Shown piece by piece: positions 36,371-45,203 of a stretch of 64,000 nt of DNA. The position numbers and the translations under genes are program-made. Below the pieces are notes generated by a model. It was not told the DNA's origin. It saw only the letters and a list, made by a program, of their open reading frames with translations, and did no database searches. Source of the stretch: Bacillus sp. Y1. Lineage in GTDB: Bacteria > Bacillota > Bacilli > Bacillales > Cytobacillaceae. Numbering within the stretch: position 1 is the first letter of the stretch; each line of letters starts with the position of its first letter. The DNA is taken from NCBI RefSeq assembly GCF_003586445.1, contig NZ_CP030028.1, positions 3,176,501-3,240,500 on the forward strand. The letters run 5' to 3'.

Positions 36371-39300
36371 TTATTTACTTAATAGTTCCTCTAACTTAAT
36401 TTCTGTTTCCTCGAGCATACTAATAGAGGTTTCATCGCTAAGTGCAGCCCGTAACCCTTCATAATAGTCAAGGCACTCTCTACTAATTTGTTCTTTCAAT
36501 TGACGGATCTCAGAATTCATCATTTCTTGATAATGCTCCTTTAATCGTTGACTTCCTTCCTCCACATAACTGTTCGCTAGTGGAGACAAAATGGCTTCTA
36601 GTTCCTCCATCATAAGTCGTTTTTCATTACGTTCGAAAAATGATTTTGGATTTTTAAAATAGCTCAATGCCTTTTTAAACAAGGGAGCCTCCAAATTCTC
36701 GAAAGCATTATTAAACTCTAAGCTCTCCCAGGCACGTTTCTCATAGGAATGAAAGGATATATCTTTATTGATATCTGCAATCGAGCCTTCTAGAAGCTGT
36801 TCAACTTCTATCAGTAGCTTTCCAATGAATGACTCAATTCTTAATGAAGTCGCTCGTAATTCTTGAGCAAAATCATATCCAATACTTGTTAAAAATTCTT
36901 CAAGTCCTCTTTGTAACGCCTGTTTCATACTTCTTCCGTCATCCTTTAATAGAGACGGATTAAACGCCTCTTTAAAGAAGTCATTAAATCGAAAAAATAC
37001 TCTTTGCTTAATATAAAAGGCTAACTCATCTGTTTCTAAAATTAATCTTTTTTGAAGATTTTTTTCTTGATCATCTCTACGCAGCAGATCCCCAATACCC
37101 GTCTCTTGATCCTGCAGAGTTAACAAGTAAGATTCCTTTTTTTCTCGGTTTAGCTTCGCATTATGGATAAAAGCTTTTAGTACATGATTCACTCGATTTA
37201 GATCTGACAGAGCAGAGTTTAGGGCAATCTCGGTTAAGTCGTGTTCAATAAATGAATAGAACTTTTCTTCGAATTGTGCCAAACGAGAGCCTTCTTGTAT
37301 CGCTTCTAATTTTTCTTTTAAACCTAACATGCTTGAAACTGGATAAACATGAGGCATACGAATTCCATATTGAATTAGTTGCTCTGTTACGTAACCAAGA
37401 ACTTCTTGGACCTCTTCTTCATCACGCGCCAAGTCAATTGCATTTACAAGAAAGAACATCTTATCCATCGAAAAGGTATCCTTAACTCGACCAAGCTGTA
37501 TTAAAAACTCGCGATCGGCTTTTGAAAAGGCATGATTATAATAGGTCACAAAGAGTATCGCATCTGAGTTTTTGATATAGTCAAAAGCGACACCTGTATG
37601 TCTTGCATTAATAGAATCCGCCCCTGGTGTATCGACAAGCGTGATTCCATGACGAGTTAGTTCACAATCATAGTACAACTCAATACTTTCTACAAAACAC
37701 GATTTTTCTTCCTTTGCAACGTAATCAGCAAATTCTTCTAACTGTGTTTGAAGAGTATCTCCGAAGTGACTTTTTGCGAACTCGTATCCCCGTAAAAACG
37801 CCGTTAAAAAAGAATAATGAACCTTTCCTTGAACATCTAACAACGTATCTGTAGGATCAATAGATTGGATCACTTGAACCGCATGGTCTAACGATCTCGC
37901 TGAAAGATCAAACAAGTGTAAGGACCTTTTTACTTCCTCAAATAAATTCTCTGCACTTTTAAATTTTACTTTCACTAAACCATGCTTATTTTCTTCTGTA
38001 ACAGGCATGATTTTATTAATTGCTGCCGTAGTTGGATTAGGAGAAACCGGTAGAAGCTTCTGCCCTATTAATGCATTTGCAAATGAGGATTTCCCTGCAC
38101 TAAAAGCACCGAAAAGAGCGATCGTAAATCCTCTGTTAGCCAATCTATCAGAAGTTAATATCAGTTCCTCTGAAGTCGTTTTAAATCCCGGTACATCATG
38201 TAACAAGTTCGCTGCTGTTTTAAGCTTTTTCACTACATCCCTCACTTGAAGTCCAGCATGTGTTGACTGTACCTCATCTGTAGGTGTTACTTTGGTTTTC
38301 TCTACCTTCTTAGTTGTATCTACAGCTACATCTCTATCTTTTTCTGAAGAAGTCATGATCTCAAATACTTCATTCACATTAAGAAGTTTTTCTAACTCAT
38401 GATCTATTATTTCATCACTCTTGATATTTTCAGTTACCATTTGTTCCATTGTATCTATGGACTTTTGTTGGCTATCCGTTATGGTTTTTAACTCTGACCA
38501 TGTATGATCAAAATCTTTTATGACTTTTAACTCTTCCTCCCACTTTGAAGCCTTCCTGCTCATCTTAGCCCCTTGAATTTTTAGGAAATCTTCCATAAAT
38601 GGCTCAAGTTCTCTCCTAGCAAGGTTTTTCACACTTTCTGCTACATCGTTTGTATAGTTTAAAACGTATTCTCCAGATAGTCGTGCATCCTTCTTTTCCG
38701 CCTTTAACAGAAGCTCTGATGTAAACGGCACAGAATATTCCTGGATCCTCGTTAGTAAATCTGCATTATTGATGTCTTCCTGCTTTAAAAAGCGAGTAAT
38801 CGCATCTTTCAAGTGCCATTCAAGTTGCGATTTTACTTTCTCTTGCATATCAGAAAAAAATGCATGTAATCTCGATTGGCGTTCTTGTTCCGTCTTATTT
38901 TTAGAAAACAATAAACCAACTTTAAACTCTCGCTGTCTCGACTCAAGAAATTTTTCCGCTAGTTCTCTCGTTTGAAAGGGCATTAAATAGGCATTTTTTA
39001 AAATATCAATAATAACAAGCTCTAACTTCCTCTTTTGTTCTGTTAGTGCTTCCACTTGTATGTCTAATTGCTGTTGCAACTCTACTATCTTACCTTGTAA
39101 GTTATTCCATTCACCTTCTGGTAGAGCGCTTAATTTTTGTTCAAGCTTTTCAATTGTATCTTTATTCTGGTTGAATTCGAATACAATTTGTTCTTGAATA
39201 AGCTTTTTGAGAGAATTTGAAACTGAGAGTTCTAACAATTGATCCTTCATAAGGACTTTTTCAGCAATAAACGATTGCAGATCTTTTAACTCATTGCGGG

Positions 39301-40039
39301 GATGGTTTGGTTCCTTTAGCGTCGTATAAAATATACGACCCGGTTTCACTCCCCATGAGGCGAAAGATTCTTTTACACTTTGTTGAAACTGAAGAAAACT
39401 CAGTTCTTCCTCACGATGCTTATCGATTTGATTTACAACTAAAAAAACTTCCTTTCCTTCTTCGGTTAGTTCCTTTGTAAACATGAAGTTAACCTCAGAT
39501 TGGACATGATTATAATCCATGCAATAAAACACAAGATCCGCTAGGTGTAAAGCTGACTCCGTAGCGATTCGATGGGCATCATCTGTTGAGTCAATCCCTG
39601 GTGTGTCTAATATCGCTGTACCAGATGTTAACTTCGTGTTACTCTTGCTAATCTCAATGGACGTTATTTCGTCTCCATTTTTGCAGTACGTTTTGACCAT
39701 ACTATAGTCGTATGGAGCCTTGTAATATAGAGGTCTTCCTTCGTTGAAATAGACCTTCGCATAGTCCTCCCCTGCTTTCACTTTTACTAAATTCGCACTC
39801 GTTGGAATAGGGCTGGAAGGAAGAATATTTTCACCGATTAATGTATTAATCATGGTTGATTTTCCCGCTGAAAAATGACCACAAAATGCAATAGCATATT
39901 CTCTCTCTTGAAGTTTTATAGCTAATTGTTTTGCTTTTTGTGCTGTTTCTTCGTTTCCCCTTGAAAGAAAATATGTATGTAGATTGGCAATACGTGAAAG
40001 TGTGATCTGTGTATCATGTTGAAAGATTGTATTTGACAT
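36371..40039 (-). CDS. dynA: Two-headed bacterial dynamin DynA
   Basis: A 1222-residue membrane-associated dynamin-like GTPase made of two fused dynamin units. The first G1 loop is GHFSAGKST (residues 54-62) with G3 LDTPGID and G4 NQID; the second is GAFSAGKSS (near 650) with LVDTPGADS and NAID. Long coiled coils follow each GTPase domain. DynA (YpbR) tethers and fuses membranes and helps membrane repair and phage defence in B. subtilis. It stands alone, followed by a terminator. Length is close to the B. subtilis protein. Confidence 0.95.
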   Translation of the reverse strand: MSNTIFQHDTQITLSRIANLHTYFLSRGNEETAQKAKQLAIKLQEREYAIAFCGHFSAGKSTMINTLIGENILPSSPIPTSANLVKVKAGEDYAKVYFNEGRPLYYKAPYDYSMVKTYCKNGDEITSIEISKSNTKLTSGTAILDTPGIDSTDDAHRIATESALHLADLVFYCMDYNHVQSEVNFMFTKELTEEGKEVFLVVNQIDKHREEELSFLQFQQSVKESFASWGVKPGRIFYTTLKEPNHPRNELKDLQSFIAEKVLMKDQLLELSVSNSLKKLIQEQIVFEFNQNKDTIEKLEQKLSALPEGEWNNLQGKIVELQQQLDIQVEALTEQKRKLELVIIDILKNAYLMPFQTRELAEKFLESRQREFKVGLLFSKNKTEQERQSRLHAFFSDMQEKVKSQLEWHLKDAITRFLKQEDINNADLLTRIQEYSVPFTSELLLKAEKKDARLSGEYVLNYTNDVAESVKNLARRELEPFMEDFLKIQGAKMSRKASKWEEELKVIKDFDHTWSELKTITDSQQKSIDTMEQMVTENIKSDEIIDHELEKLLNVNEVFEIMTSSEKDRDVAVDTTKKVEKTKVTPTDEVQSTHAGLQVRDVVKKLKTAANLLHDVPGFKTTSEELILTSDRLANRGFTIALFGAFSAGKSSFANALIGQKLLPVSPNPTTAAINKIMPVTEENKHGLVKVKFKSAENLFEEVKRSLHLFDLSARSLDHAVQVIQSIDPTDTLLDVQGKVHYSFLTAFLRGYEFAKSHFGDTLQTQLEEFADYVAKEEKSCFVESIELYYDCELTRHGITLVDTPGADSINARHTGVAFDYIKNSDAILFVTYYNHAFSKADREFLIQLGRVKDTFSMDKMFFLVNAIDLARDEEEVQEVLGYVTEQLIQYGIRMPHVYPVSSMLGLKEKLEAIQEGSRLAQFEEKFYSFIEHDLTEIALNSALSDLNRVNHVLKAFIHNAKLNREKKESYLLTLQDQETGIGDLLRRDDQEKNLQKRLILETDELAFYIKQRVFFRFNDFFKEAFNPSLLKDDGRSMKQALQRGLEEFLTSIGYDFAQELRATSLRIESFIGKLLIEVEQLLEGSIADINKDISFHSYEKRAWESLEFNNAFENLEAPLFKKALSYFKNPKSFFERNEKRLMMEELEAILSPLANSYVEEGSQRLKEHYQEMMNSEIRQLKEQISRECLDYYEGLRAALSDETSISMLEETEIKLEELLSK

Positions 40040-40104
40040 GGTTCTACCCCTTGTTTGAACTTTTTCCTCTTTATTTTAACTGATTTTTCACGCATTTCCC
40101 AAAT

Positions 40105-40140
40105 AAAAAAAAATCAGGTTTACATTCACCTGATTTTTTT
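40105..40140. terminator. Terminator after the 34-residue gene
   Basis: AAAATCAGGT paired with ACCTGATTTT around TTACATTC-like loop, with A- and T-runs of eight or more on the two sides. It ends exactly at the stop codon of the small gene on the minus strand. Confidence 0.85.
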
Positions 40141-40244
40141 TATTTATTTAATTGAATAGCTTGCGGTTTGCTTACATTCTTTAACACATGCTTCATTAAC
40201 AATCCGTAAACGACAACTGTTCCGCCAATAAAAATCGTTACCAT
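40140..40244 (-). CDS. 34-residue single-pass membrane peptide under Fur-type sites
   Basis: The frame MVTIFIGGTVVVYGLLMKHV continues with a basic, polar tail and stops at a strong terminator. The first 16 residues are hydrophobic enough for one membrane helix. GAGGACGG precedes the ATG. A good promoter (TTGATA, 17 bases, TATAGT) overlapped by a Fur-box-like palindrome lies just upstream. I do not recognise it; small Fur-controlled peptides are known in Bacillus, but identity is not shown here. Confidence 0.6.
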   Translation of the reverse strand: MVTIFIGGTVVVYGLLMKHVLKNVSKPQAIQLNK

Positions 40245-40272
40245 TTGTAAACACCGTCCTCTTTAATGAGAG

Positions 40273-40324
40273 TGATAATTATTTTCATATGAACACTATA
40301 CCACGAATGATAATCACTATCAAT
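40273..40324 (-). promoter_or_regulatory. Promoter with two Fur-box-like palindromes
   Basis: On the minus strand TTGATA (about 40319-40324) and TATAGT (40296-40301) are 17 bases apart. TGATAATCACTATCA (40308-40322) and TGATAATTATTTTCA (40273-40287) each match the 7-1-7 Fur core TGATAATNATTATCA with one mismatch, covering the -35 region and the transcription start region. Confidence 0.6.
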
Positions 40325-40339
40325 AAACTTTCTGATCAT

Positions 40340-40903
40340 TCACATTTTTTTCATAAACGGCAACGGGAGGAATCTGCTTGTTTTATGAAATACCTCATTG
40401 TATTTTGTATGGCCACAAAGAGCCCTTTCCTCAGCTGGAATTCGTATCATTAGGATAAGAGCATTAAGGAGTGAAAAAGCAATAAGTGTTCCGTATGCTT
40501 GATAAAGAAGTGGGATCACGACAAATTCTACGGTCACGATTAAATAGTTTGGGTGCTTTAGAAACTTATAAGGCCCTTTTTTAATAACTGTAGCATGTGG
40601 TACAACGATTATTTTCGTATTCCAATACTTTCCAAGAGACGAAAGCGCCCAAGTTCTTCCTATTTGTGTGACCAAAAATAAGCTGACAAGTGCTGGCCAA
40701 TATGGGGAGATTTCTTTCTCTTGTACAAATACCTCGAGACAAAGTGATACAAAAAATAATGCATGGACAAAAACAATAAAAATGTAATGTGCTTTCCCGA
40801 ATTCTACCCCACCCTGCTCTTTCATCCATTTCTCATTTCTTTTAGCGATCGCTAATTCACAAACTCGTTGAAAAATCACAAATGCTAGAAATAAAGAAAA
40901 CAT
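40340..40903 (-). CDS. bpsB: Isoprenylcysteine methyltransferase-like BpsB
   Basis: A 187-residue integral membrane methyltransferase of the ICMT-like family with about five hydrophobic helices. The C-terminal pattern GPYKFLKHPNYLIVTVEF and EERALCGHTKYNEV forms the SAM site. In B. subtilis BpsB (YpbQ) methylates alkylpyrones made by BpsA. It begins one base after the bpsA stop, so they are coupled. Confidence 0.88.
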   Translation of the reverse strand: MFSLFLAFVIFQRVCELAIAKRNEKWMKEQGGVEFGKAHYIFIVFVHALFFVSLCLEVFVQEKEISPYWPALVSLFLVTQIGRTWALSSLGKYWNTKIIVVPHATVIKKGPYKFLKHPNYLIVTVEFVVIPLLYQAYGTLIAFSLLNALILMIRIPAEERALCGHTKYNEVFHKTSRFLPLPFMKKM

Positions 40904-41995
40904 TTATGTTTCCCTCCATTGTAAGAGAAGTAATTCTGAGCTAAAACCAGGTCCTAATGCCGTTGCAAGCCCCACATCATGCTTTTTTGCCACTTTCATG
41001 GTCCGATTTAAAACATATAATATGGTTGCTGATGACATATTCCCGTAATTCTTTAACACATTTGCAGATATTTCTAACATTTCTGCTGGTAACTGTAATG
41101 ATTTTACATAGGCGTCTAGAACCTTCTTTCCTCCTGGATGTGCAATAAAGTGCTGAAGCTCTTCAAGTTGACAGCCATTCTCAGTAAGAAAACTATTTAC
41201 ATTGGGCTTTAACCATTTTTCAATAATGGAAGGAATATCCTTAGAAAAAACAACATAAAGCCCATTCTCTTTTACTTCCCAACCCATCACATCAAGCGAG
41301 TCCTTCATGGTAGTTGACCTTGTAGCTAAAATAGTTGGATAGGAGGTTAATTGACTGATGATTTCCTTCTGTACTTGATCTCCTACTACAAGAGCACATG
41401 CCACTCCATCAGCAAAAAGGGAAGAGCCAATTAAGTTACTTTTGGAAAGATCGTTTTTCTGGAATGTTAAACTGCATAATTCAATTGTAAGTACAAGTAC
41501 TTTGGCTGTAGGAAAAGCGAGGCAATATTCGTATGCTCTTGATAATCCAGAAGCTCCCCCAGCACAGCCAAGACCCCAGATAGGAATTCGTTTCGTATGT
41601 ATCGAAAAAGGAAGGATATTCATAATCCTTGCTTCTATACTAGGAGTTGCTAAACCTGTACTTGATATAGTGAAAATTGCGTCTATGTCTTCAAAATCAA
41701 TCGGTTTCTTCAAATAATCCTTATTTTGCAAACAATTTTCTATTGCTTTTGTACCTAACTGTATAGCTGTTTCAATATATGCATCATTTTTTTCCTTAAA
41801 CGACCTTTCTTTTGCAAACCATTCTATACTTCTTGCAAAATGTCGTTTTATAATTTGACCGTGCTGGAATGCCTTTAGCAATCTTTCAATATCATGAAAA
41901 GCATCTGTAAAAAGCTTTCGAGAAAAATCCATTACTTCAGTTTGTGTTATTTCATATTGCGGGGGTGCTTCACCTACTGATAGAATTGCTGGCAT
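40904..41995 (-). CDS. bpsA: Type III polyketide synthase BpsA
   Basis: A 363-residue chalcone-synthase-fold enzyme that extends fatty acyl-CoA with malonyl-CoA to alkylpyrones. The catalytic triad is Cys144 in WGLGCAGGASG, His in HFIAHPGGKKVL and Asn in NYGNMSSATI. GAAGGAG precedes the ATG. It leads the bpsA-bpsB operon. A terminator-like hairpin lies in its leader at 42062-42093. Confidence 0.93.
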   Translation of the reverse strand: MPAILSVGEAPPQYEITQTEVMDFSRKLFTDAFHDIERLLKAFQHGQIIKRHFARSIEWFAKERSFKEKNDAYIETAIQLGTKAIENCLQNKDYLKKPIDFEDIDAIFTISSTGLATPSIEARIMNILPFSIHTKRIPIWGLGCAGGASGLSRAYEYCLAFPTAKVLVLTIELCSLTFQKNDLSKSNLIGSSLFADGVACALVVGDQVQKEIISQLTSYPTILATRSTTMKDSLDVMGWEVKENGLYVVFSKDIPSIIEKWLKPNVNSFLTENGCQLEELQHFIAHPGGKKVLDAYVKSLQLPAEMLEISANVLKNYGNMSSATILYVLNRTMKVAKKHDVGLATALGPGFSSELLLLQWRET

Positions 41996-42061
41996 TTCAT
42001 TGCTCCTTCCATGATCACCATATTAAGGATACTTTTTCCAAAAACAGGAGATTTATTCATG

Positions 42062-42093
42062 AAAAAAACTCCCTACTTTAGTAAGTAGAGAGT
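42062..42093 (-). terminator. Terminator-like hairpin in the bpsA leader
   Basis: On the minus strand ACTCTCTACTT pairs with AAGTAGGGAGT and is followed by seven T. It lies about 70 bases upstream of bpsA, and no gene on that strand lies before it. The sequence 42094-42297 holds no clear gene; a poor TTG frame of 32 codons crosses the hairpin. The arrangement is that of a transcription attenuator or the end of a small RNA. Confidence 0.5.
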
Positions 42094-42297
42094 CATCCAT
42101 GTCTTGAAGGAGTTGCTGTGCTTCTTCATTATATGTTGATTTCCGTTTCAAATCACTAGATAATTTTTACCATAGAAATGAATCAAAAGAACCAGTTTAA
42201 TTCCCATTATTTTTTACTATTAAAAATGAGAAAACCATGTTATTTTCCTTAGCATCTATGATAATATAATGATATTCGACTAGTTGGAGGAATATAA

Positions 42298-42753
42298 ATG
42301 ACTTTATCAAAGCAAGTAACAGATATATTAAACGGGACTATCGATTCAGTTAAATCAGTTCTTCCATTTGACCTAGCCGTTGAAAAACCATCTCTTTTTA
42401 CACAGCCTTTTACACAGCATTCGATTGGTGTGTTGATTGGAATGACAGGAGATGTAAGAGGTCGAATTATTATTGATGGAAATGAACAGGTGTTCGGTAA
42501 GATCGGAGAAGGAATGTTCGGTATGGCTTTAGAAGGAGAAATGCTAGAGTCCTTTGCTGGAGAGTTAGGAAATATGATTGCAGGGAACTTATCGACAACG
42601 ATTTCACAAAAAGGCCATGAAACGGATATTACCCCACCTACTGTGTTGGTTGGAGAAACAAAGGTTTACGGATTTGATAAAGCATTCCGTTTACCAATCA
42701 ATATTCAAGACGCAGGAACGATTGAACTAATTATTATGGTAGAAAATAAGTAG
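42298..42753 (+). CDS. cheX: CheX-like CheY-P phosphatase
   Basis: A 151-residue chemotaxis protein of the CheX/CheC phosphatase group. The active helix motif E-x2-N is seen in SFAGELGNMIAGN, and the CheC-like strands IGVLIGMTGDVRGRIII precede it. It would remove phosphate from CheY-P in the cytosol. It is alone, not next to other chemotaxis genes. TTGGAGG precedes the ATG. Confidence 0.85.
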   Translation: MTLSKQVTDILNGTIDSVKSVLPFDLAVEKPSLFTQPFTQHSIGVLIGMTGDVRGRIIIDGNEQVFGKIGEGMFGMALEGEMLESFAGELGNMIAGNLSTTISQKGHETDITPPTVLVGETKVYGFDKAFRLPINIQDAGTIELIIMVENK

Positions 42754-42781
42754 AGAGGATTACCCTCTCTACATTTTTTTT
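42751..42781 (+). terminator. Terminator after cheX
   Basis: TAGAGAGG paired with CCTCTCTA around ATTA, followed by CATTTTTTTT. Confidence 0.85.
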
Positions 42782-43553
42782 AAAATCCGTGAATTGTCAT
42801 CCCGCCGTCAACAAATATGGTTTGACCACTAATATAATTTCCTGCTTCAGAAGCTAGCATGACGACAGGACCTACCAGTTCTGGTAATTCACCAACACGG
42901 TTTAAAGGAGTAACGGCTAAAATATCTTCTACATACTCTTTTTTAGAAAGTAAGGTTTCCGTTAAAGGTGTTTTGAAATACCATGGTCCGATGCTATTCA
43001 CATTAATATTATGAGGACCCCATTCTAATGCTAGCACCTTGGTCATTTGAATCATAGCCGCTTTTGTTGCCGCGTAAACGACACCTGTTCGTAAAGCGAC
43101 ATGTCCGGCAACAGATGAAATAGATATGATTCTACCCGCTGTTCCGTACTTCTGCATCACTTTACCAACTTGTTGTGACATCATAAAGGCTGACTTTAAA
43201 TTGGTATCCATAATCGTCTGCCACTCTTCCTCCGTAACCTCTAAAGCTTTAGAACGAATATTCATTCCTGCATTATTAATAAGAATATGTATTTCTCCCC
43301 ACTCATCCTCCACCTTAGAAACAGCCCTTAAAACTTCCTCTTTTGAGGTGACATCTGTCGGTATAACGAGCACCCTCCTGCCAAAAGAACGAATGATTTC
43401 AGCAGTTTCCCTTAAATCGCCCTCGGTACGGGAAAGTAAGGCAACATCCGCCCCTGCTTCCGCAAGACCAATGGCTAGTGCTTTTCCAATTCCCCTGCCA
43501 GCCCCAGTAACTATCGCATGTTTGCTATCTAATCGAAATGACGGTAAGTACAT
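42780..43553 (-). CDS. Short-chain dehydrogenase/reductase
   Basis: A 257-residue classical SDR. Cofactor motif TGAGRGIGKA, NNAGMN, catalytic Ser in SISSVAGH and YAATKAA, and the C-terminal GQTIFVDGGM are all present. The sequence is nearest in style to gluconate 5-dehydrogenase and 3-oxoacyl reductase relatives, but the substrate is not clear. GGGGGA precedes the ATG. Transcribed alone. Confidence 0.85.
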   Translation of the reverse strand: MYLPSFRLDSKHAIVTGAGRGIGKALAIGLAEAGADVALLSRTEGDLRETAEIIRSFGRRVLVIPTDVTSKEEVLRAVSKVEDEWGEIHILINNAGMNIRSKALEVTEEEWQTIMDTNLKSAFMMSQQVGKVMQKYGTAGRIISISSVAGHVALRTGVVYAATKAAMIQMTKVLALEWGPHNINVNSIGPWYFKTPLTETLLSKKEYVEDILAVTPLNRVGELPELVGPVVMLASEAGNYISGQTIFVDGGMTIHGF

Positions 43554-43611
43554 AATGATCCCCCTTTATCATTCATATATGAATCAACATATCAAACGGT
43601 AGTCAAAAAGA

Positions 43612-43638
43612 AAAGGAAAAAGGGTTTCTTTTTCCTTT
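43612..43638 (-). terminator. Terminator after the zinc-ribbon gene
   Basis: AAAGGAAAAAG paired with CTTTTTCCTTT-type arms, followed on the minus strand by TCTTTTTGAC. Confidence 0.6.
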
Positions 43639-43645
43639 AACCTTA

Positions 43646-43771
43646 TTACTTCTTATCTTGTTGTCTTTGCACCTCTATATAAATCTCTTTACACACCAAT
43701 TCGCCGCACACCTGACAAACTACCTTCCCATCATAAAGGGTTCGGCAGTGTTCACAATAGTATTTCACCAT
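43646..43771 (-). CDS. 41-residue zinc-ribbon protein
   Basis: A small frame with two CxxC knuckles, YYCEHCRTLYDGK and VCQVCGELVC, then a charged tail IEVQRQQDKK. GAGGG is 8 bases before the ATG, and a terminator follows. It looks like a single structural zinc ribbon; function unknown. Too short to be called by most gene finders. Confidence 0.6.
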   Translation of the reverse strand: MVKYYCEHCRTLYDGKVVCQVCGELVCKEIYIEVQRQQDKK

Positions 43772-44021
43772 ATATTATCCCTCACTATTTCTTACTGACC
43801 AATATTACTATCAGTATATTTATTCTTGATACAAGAGGTTCCTTCAAGCAGTCTAAAAGCTTTAGGAATAATAATAAATATGAAAATTCTATGATGAACA
43901 TAACCATATTCAAATACCAATTATTAACATCACCTTAACACCTCTAGCTTAATAATATGTATAGAGGAAATTTCATTAGAAATAATAGGGACAAACAAAG
44001 TTTTTTAGGTGGTGAATAATC

Positions 44022-44237
44022 TTGGGAATCATTCAAGGCTTCTTCAATTGGCGAGAAGGAAAGTATCAGGAGCATTTAGAAGCAATGTATGAGGAAGATA
44101 AGTGCCCTCAATGCTATGGGAAAGGGTATCATGTGTATCCTCCAGTAGGCGAATTTATCCCATATAACCATATTTTTGATTGTGCAGGCTGCGAAGGATC
44201 AGGATCTTATTCAAAGTGGGATAGCACAATCGTGTAA
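44022..44237 (+). CDS. 71-residue protein with DnaJ-type zinc knuckles
   Basis: The start is TTG with AGGTGGTG upstream. Two CxxCxGxG repeats, CPQCYGKG and CAGCEGSG, are 26 residues apart, as in the zinc-binding part of DnaJ. No J-domain or substrate-binding domain is present. It is followed by a clear terminator, so it is a free-standing gene. The role is unknown. Confidence 0.65.
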   Translation: MGIIQGFFNWREGKYQEHLEAMYEEDKCPQCYGKGYHVYPPVGEFIPYNHIFDCAGCEGSGSYSKWDSTIV

Positions 44238-44266
44238 CACACTCTAGGTTTCTAGGGTGTGTTTTA
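44236..44266 (+). terminator. Terminator after the zinc-knuckle gene
   Basis: AACACACTCTAG paired with CTAGGGTGTGTTTT around GTTT; overlaps the stop codon. Confidence 0.85.
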
Positions 44267-44382
44267 TTGTGTAATAAATATCACTCACCTAAAAACGCTT
44301 TAATGTCGACATTCGTAACCGCTATCATATATTTTCGAATTTTATCTTCTTCACAAATATTTCACATTTCGAGACAACTGAA

Positions 44383-44398
44383 TGTGATTTAAATCACT
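44383..44398. promoter_or_regulatory. Crp/Fnr-type palindrome before the ba3 oxidase operon
   Basis: TGTGATTTAAATCACT matches TGTGA-N6-TCACA except for the last base. It is 154 bases before the subunit IIa gene. The remainder of 44267-44551 is AT-rich and shows no gene. Confidence 0.5.
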
Positions 44399-44551
44399 GT
44401 CACAATAACTTTTCACTACTATCATAGTAAATACATAACAATTGAACAATTTGTGAAATCAATGAAAGCTAATGGAATTGGAACAATTGTCTTGTATTAT
44501 GAAAATGTAATCATTTATTTATTGTGAAACCTTGGGGAGGGAGTGAGGGTT

Positions 44552-44701
44552 ATGGCGAAAATGGAACTCAACCGAAAAACAAAGACGGAAATAGAGGATA
44601 GCTCTTCTTTAAAGGGCACATTAGCTTCCGTTTTCCTATTAGGATTCTTTCTAATAGTGACATGGGTGAGCGTGTACTTCTTATTTTTAGACCGTTTTTA
44701 A
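44552..44701 (+). CDS. Cytochrome c oxidase subunit IIa (ba3 type)
   Basis: A 49-residue protein with a charged N-terminus (NRKTKTEIEDSSS) and one membrane helix (LASVFLLGFFLIVTWVSVYF). Size, topology and position directly before subunit II fit the extra helix that ba3 oxidases encode separately, as in Thermus. GGGAGGGAG lies ahead of the ATG. Confidence 0.8.
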   Translation: MAKMELNRKTKTEIEDSSSLKGTLASVFLLGFFLIVTWVSVYFLFLDRF

Positions 44702-44726
44702 TTGAGAGAAAGGGGATATTTTTACC

Positions 44727-45203
44727 ATGCATATGCATAAGTTTGAAAAAATTTGGCTGATATTTGGGATTGGGACACTTCTAGTTTTCCTAACCGTTTT
44801 AGGTGTTAGTGCCTTTTATCTCGGAAATCAACCACCAAGCTGTTTAGCAACAATCAACCCTGAAAAAGTTGATACAACTGCACCATTCAACGAGCCAGGA
44901 CTTAAAAAAGTTGAGGGCAAAGACTGGGATTATGAATTAGTATACGTAGCTCAAGCTTTTGCTTATACTCCAGGAGAGATTGAAGTTCCACTTGGAGCAA
45001 AAGTAAAGGTAATTGCAACAACAAAAGACGTAATTCACGGATTTCAAGTTGCTGGAACAAATATTAACATGATGTTAGAGCCTGGTTATATAAGCGAGTA
45101 TGTCACAACCTTTGACAAAACTGGAGAATACTTAATTTTATGTAATGAATATTGTGGTTCTGGACACCACATGATGACGTCTAAAATCAAGGTGGTGGAA
45201 TAA
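44727..45203 (+). CDS. Cytochrome c oxidase subunit II (ba3 type)
   Basis: A 158-residue subunit with one N-terminal membrane helix and an outer cupredoxin domain. The dinuclear CuA site is seen as DVIHGFQ and CNEYCGSGHHMM. It takes electrons from cytochrome c and passes them to subunit I. It lacks the first of the two helices of aa3 subunit II, as expected for the ba3 type. The stop overlaps the next start. Confidence 0.92.
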   Translation: MHMHKFEKIWLIFGIGTLLVFLTVLGVSAFYLGNQPPSCLATINPEKVDTTAPFNEPGLKKVEGKDWDYELVYVAQAFAYTPGEIEVPLGAKVKVIATTKDVIHGFQVAGTNINMMLEPGYISEYVTTFDKTGEYLILCNEYCGSGHHMMTSKIKVVE

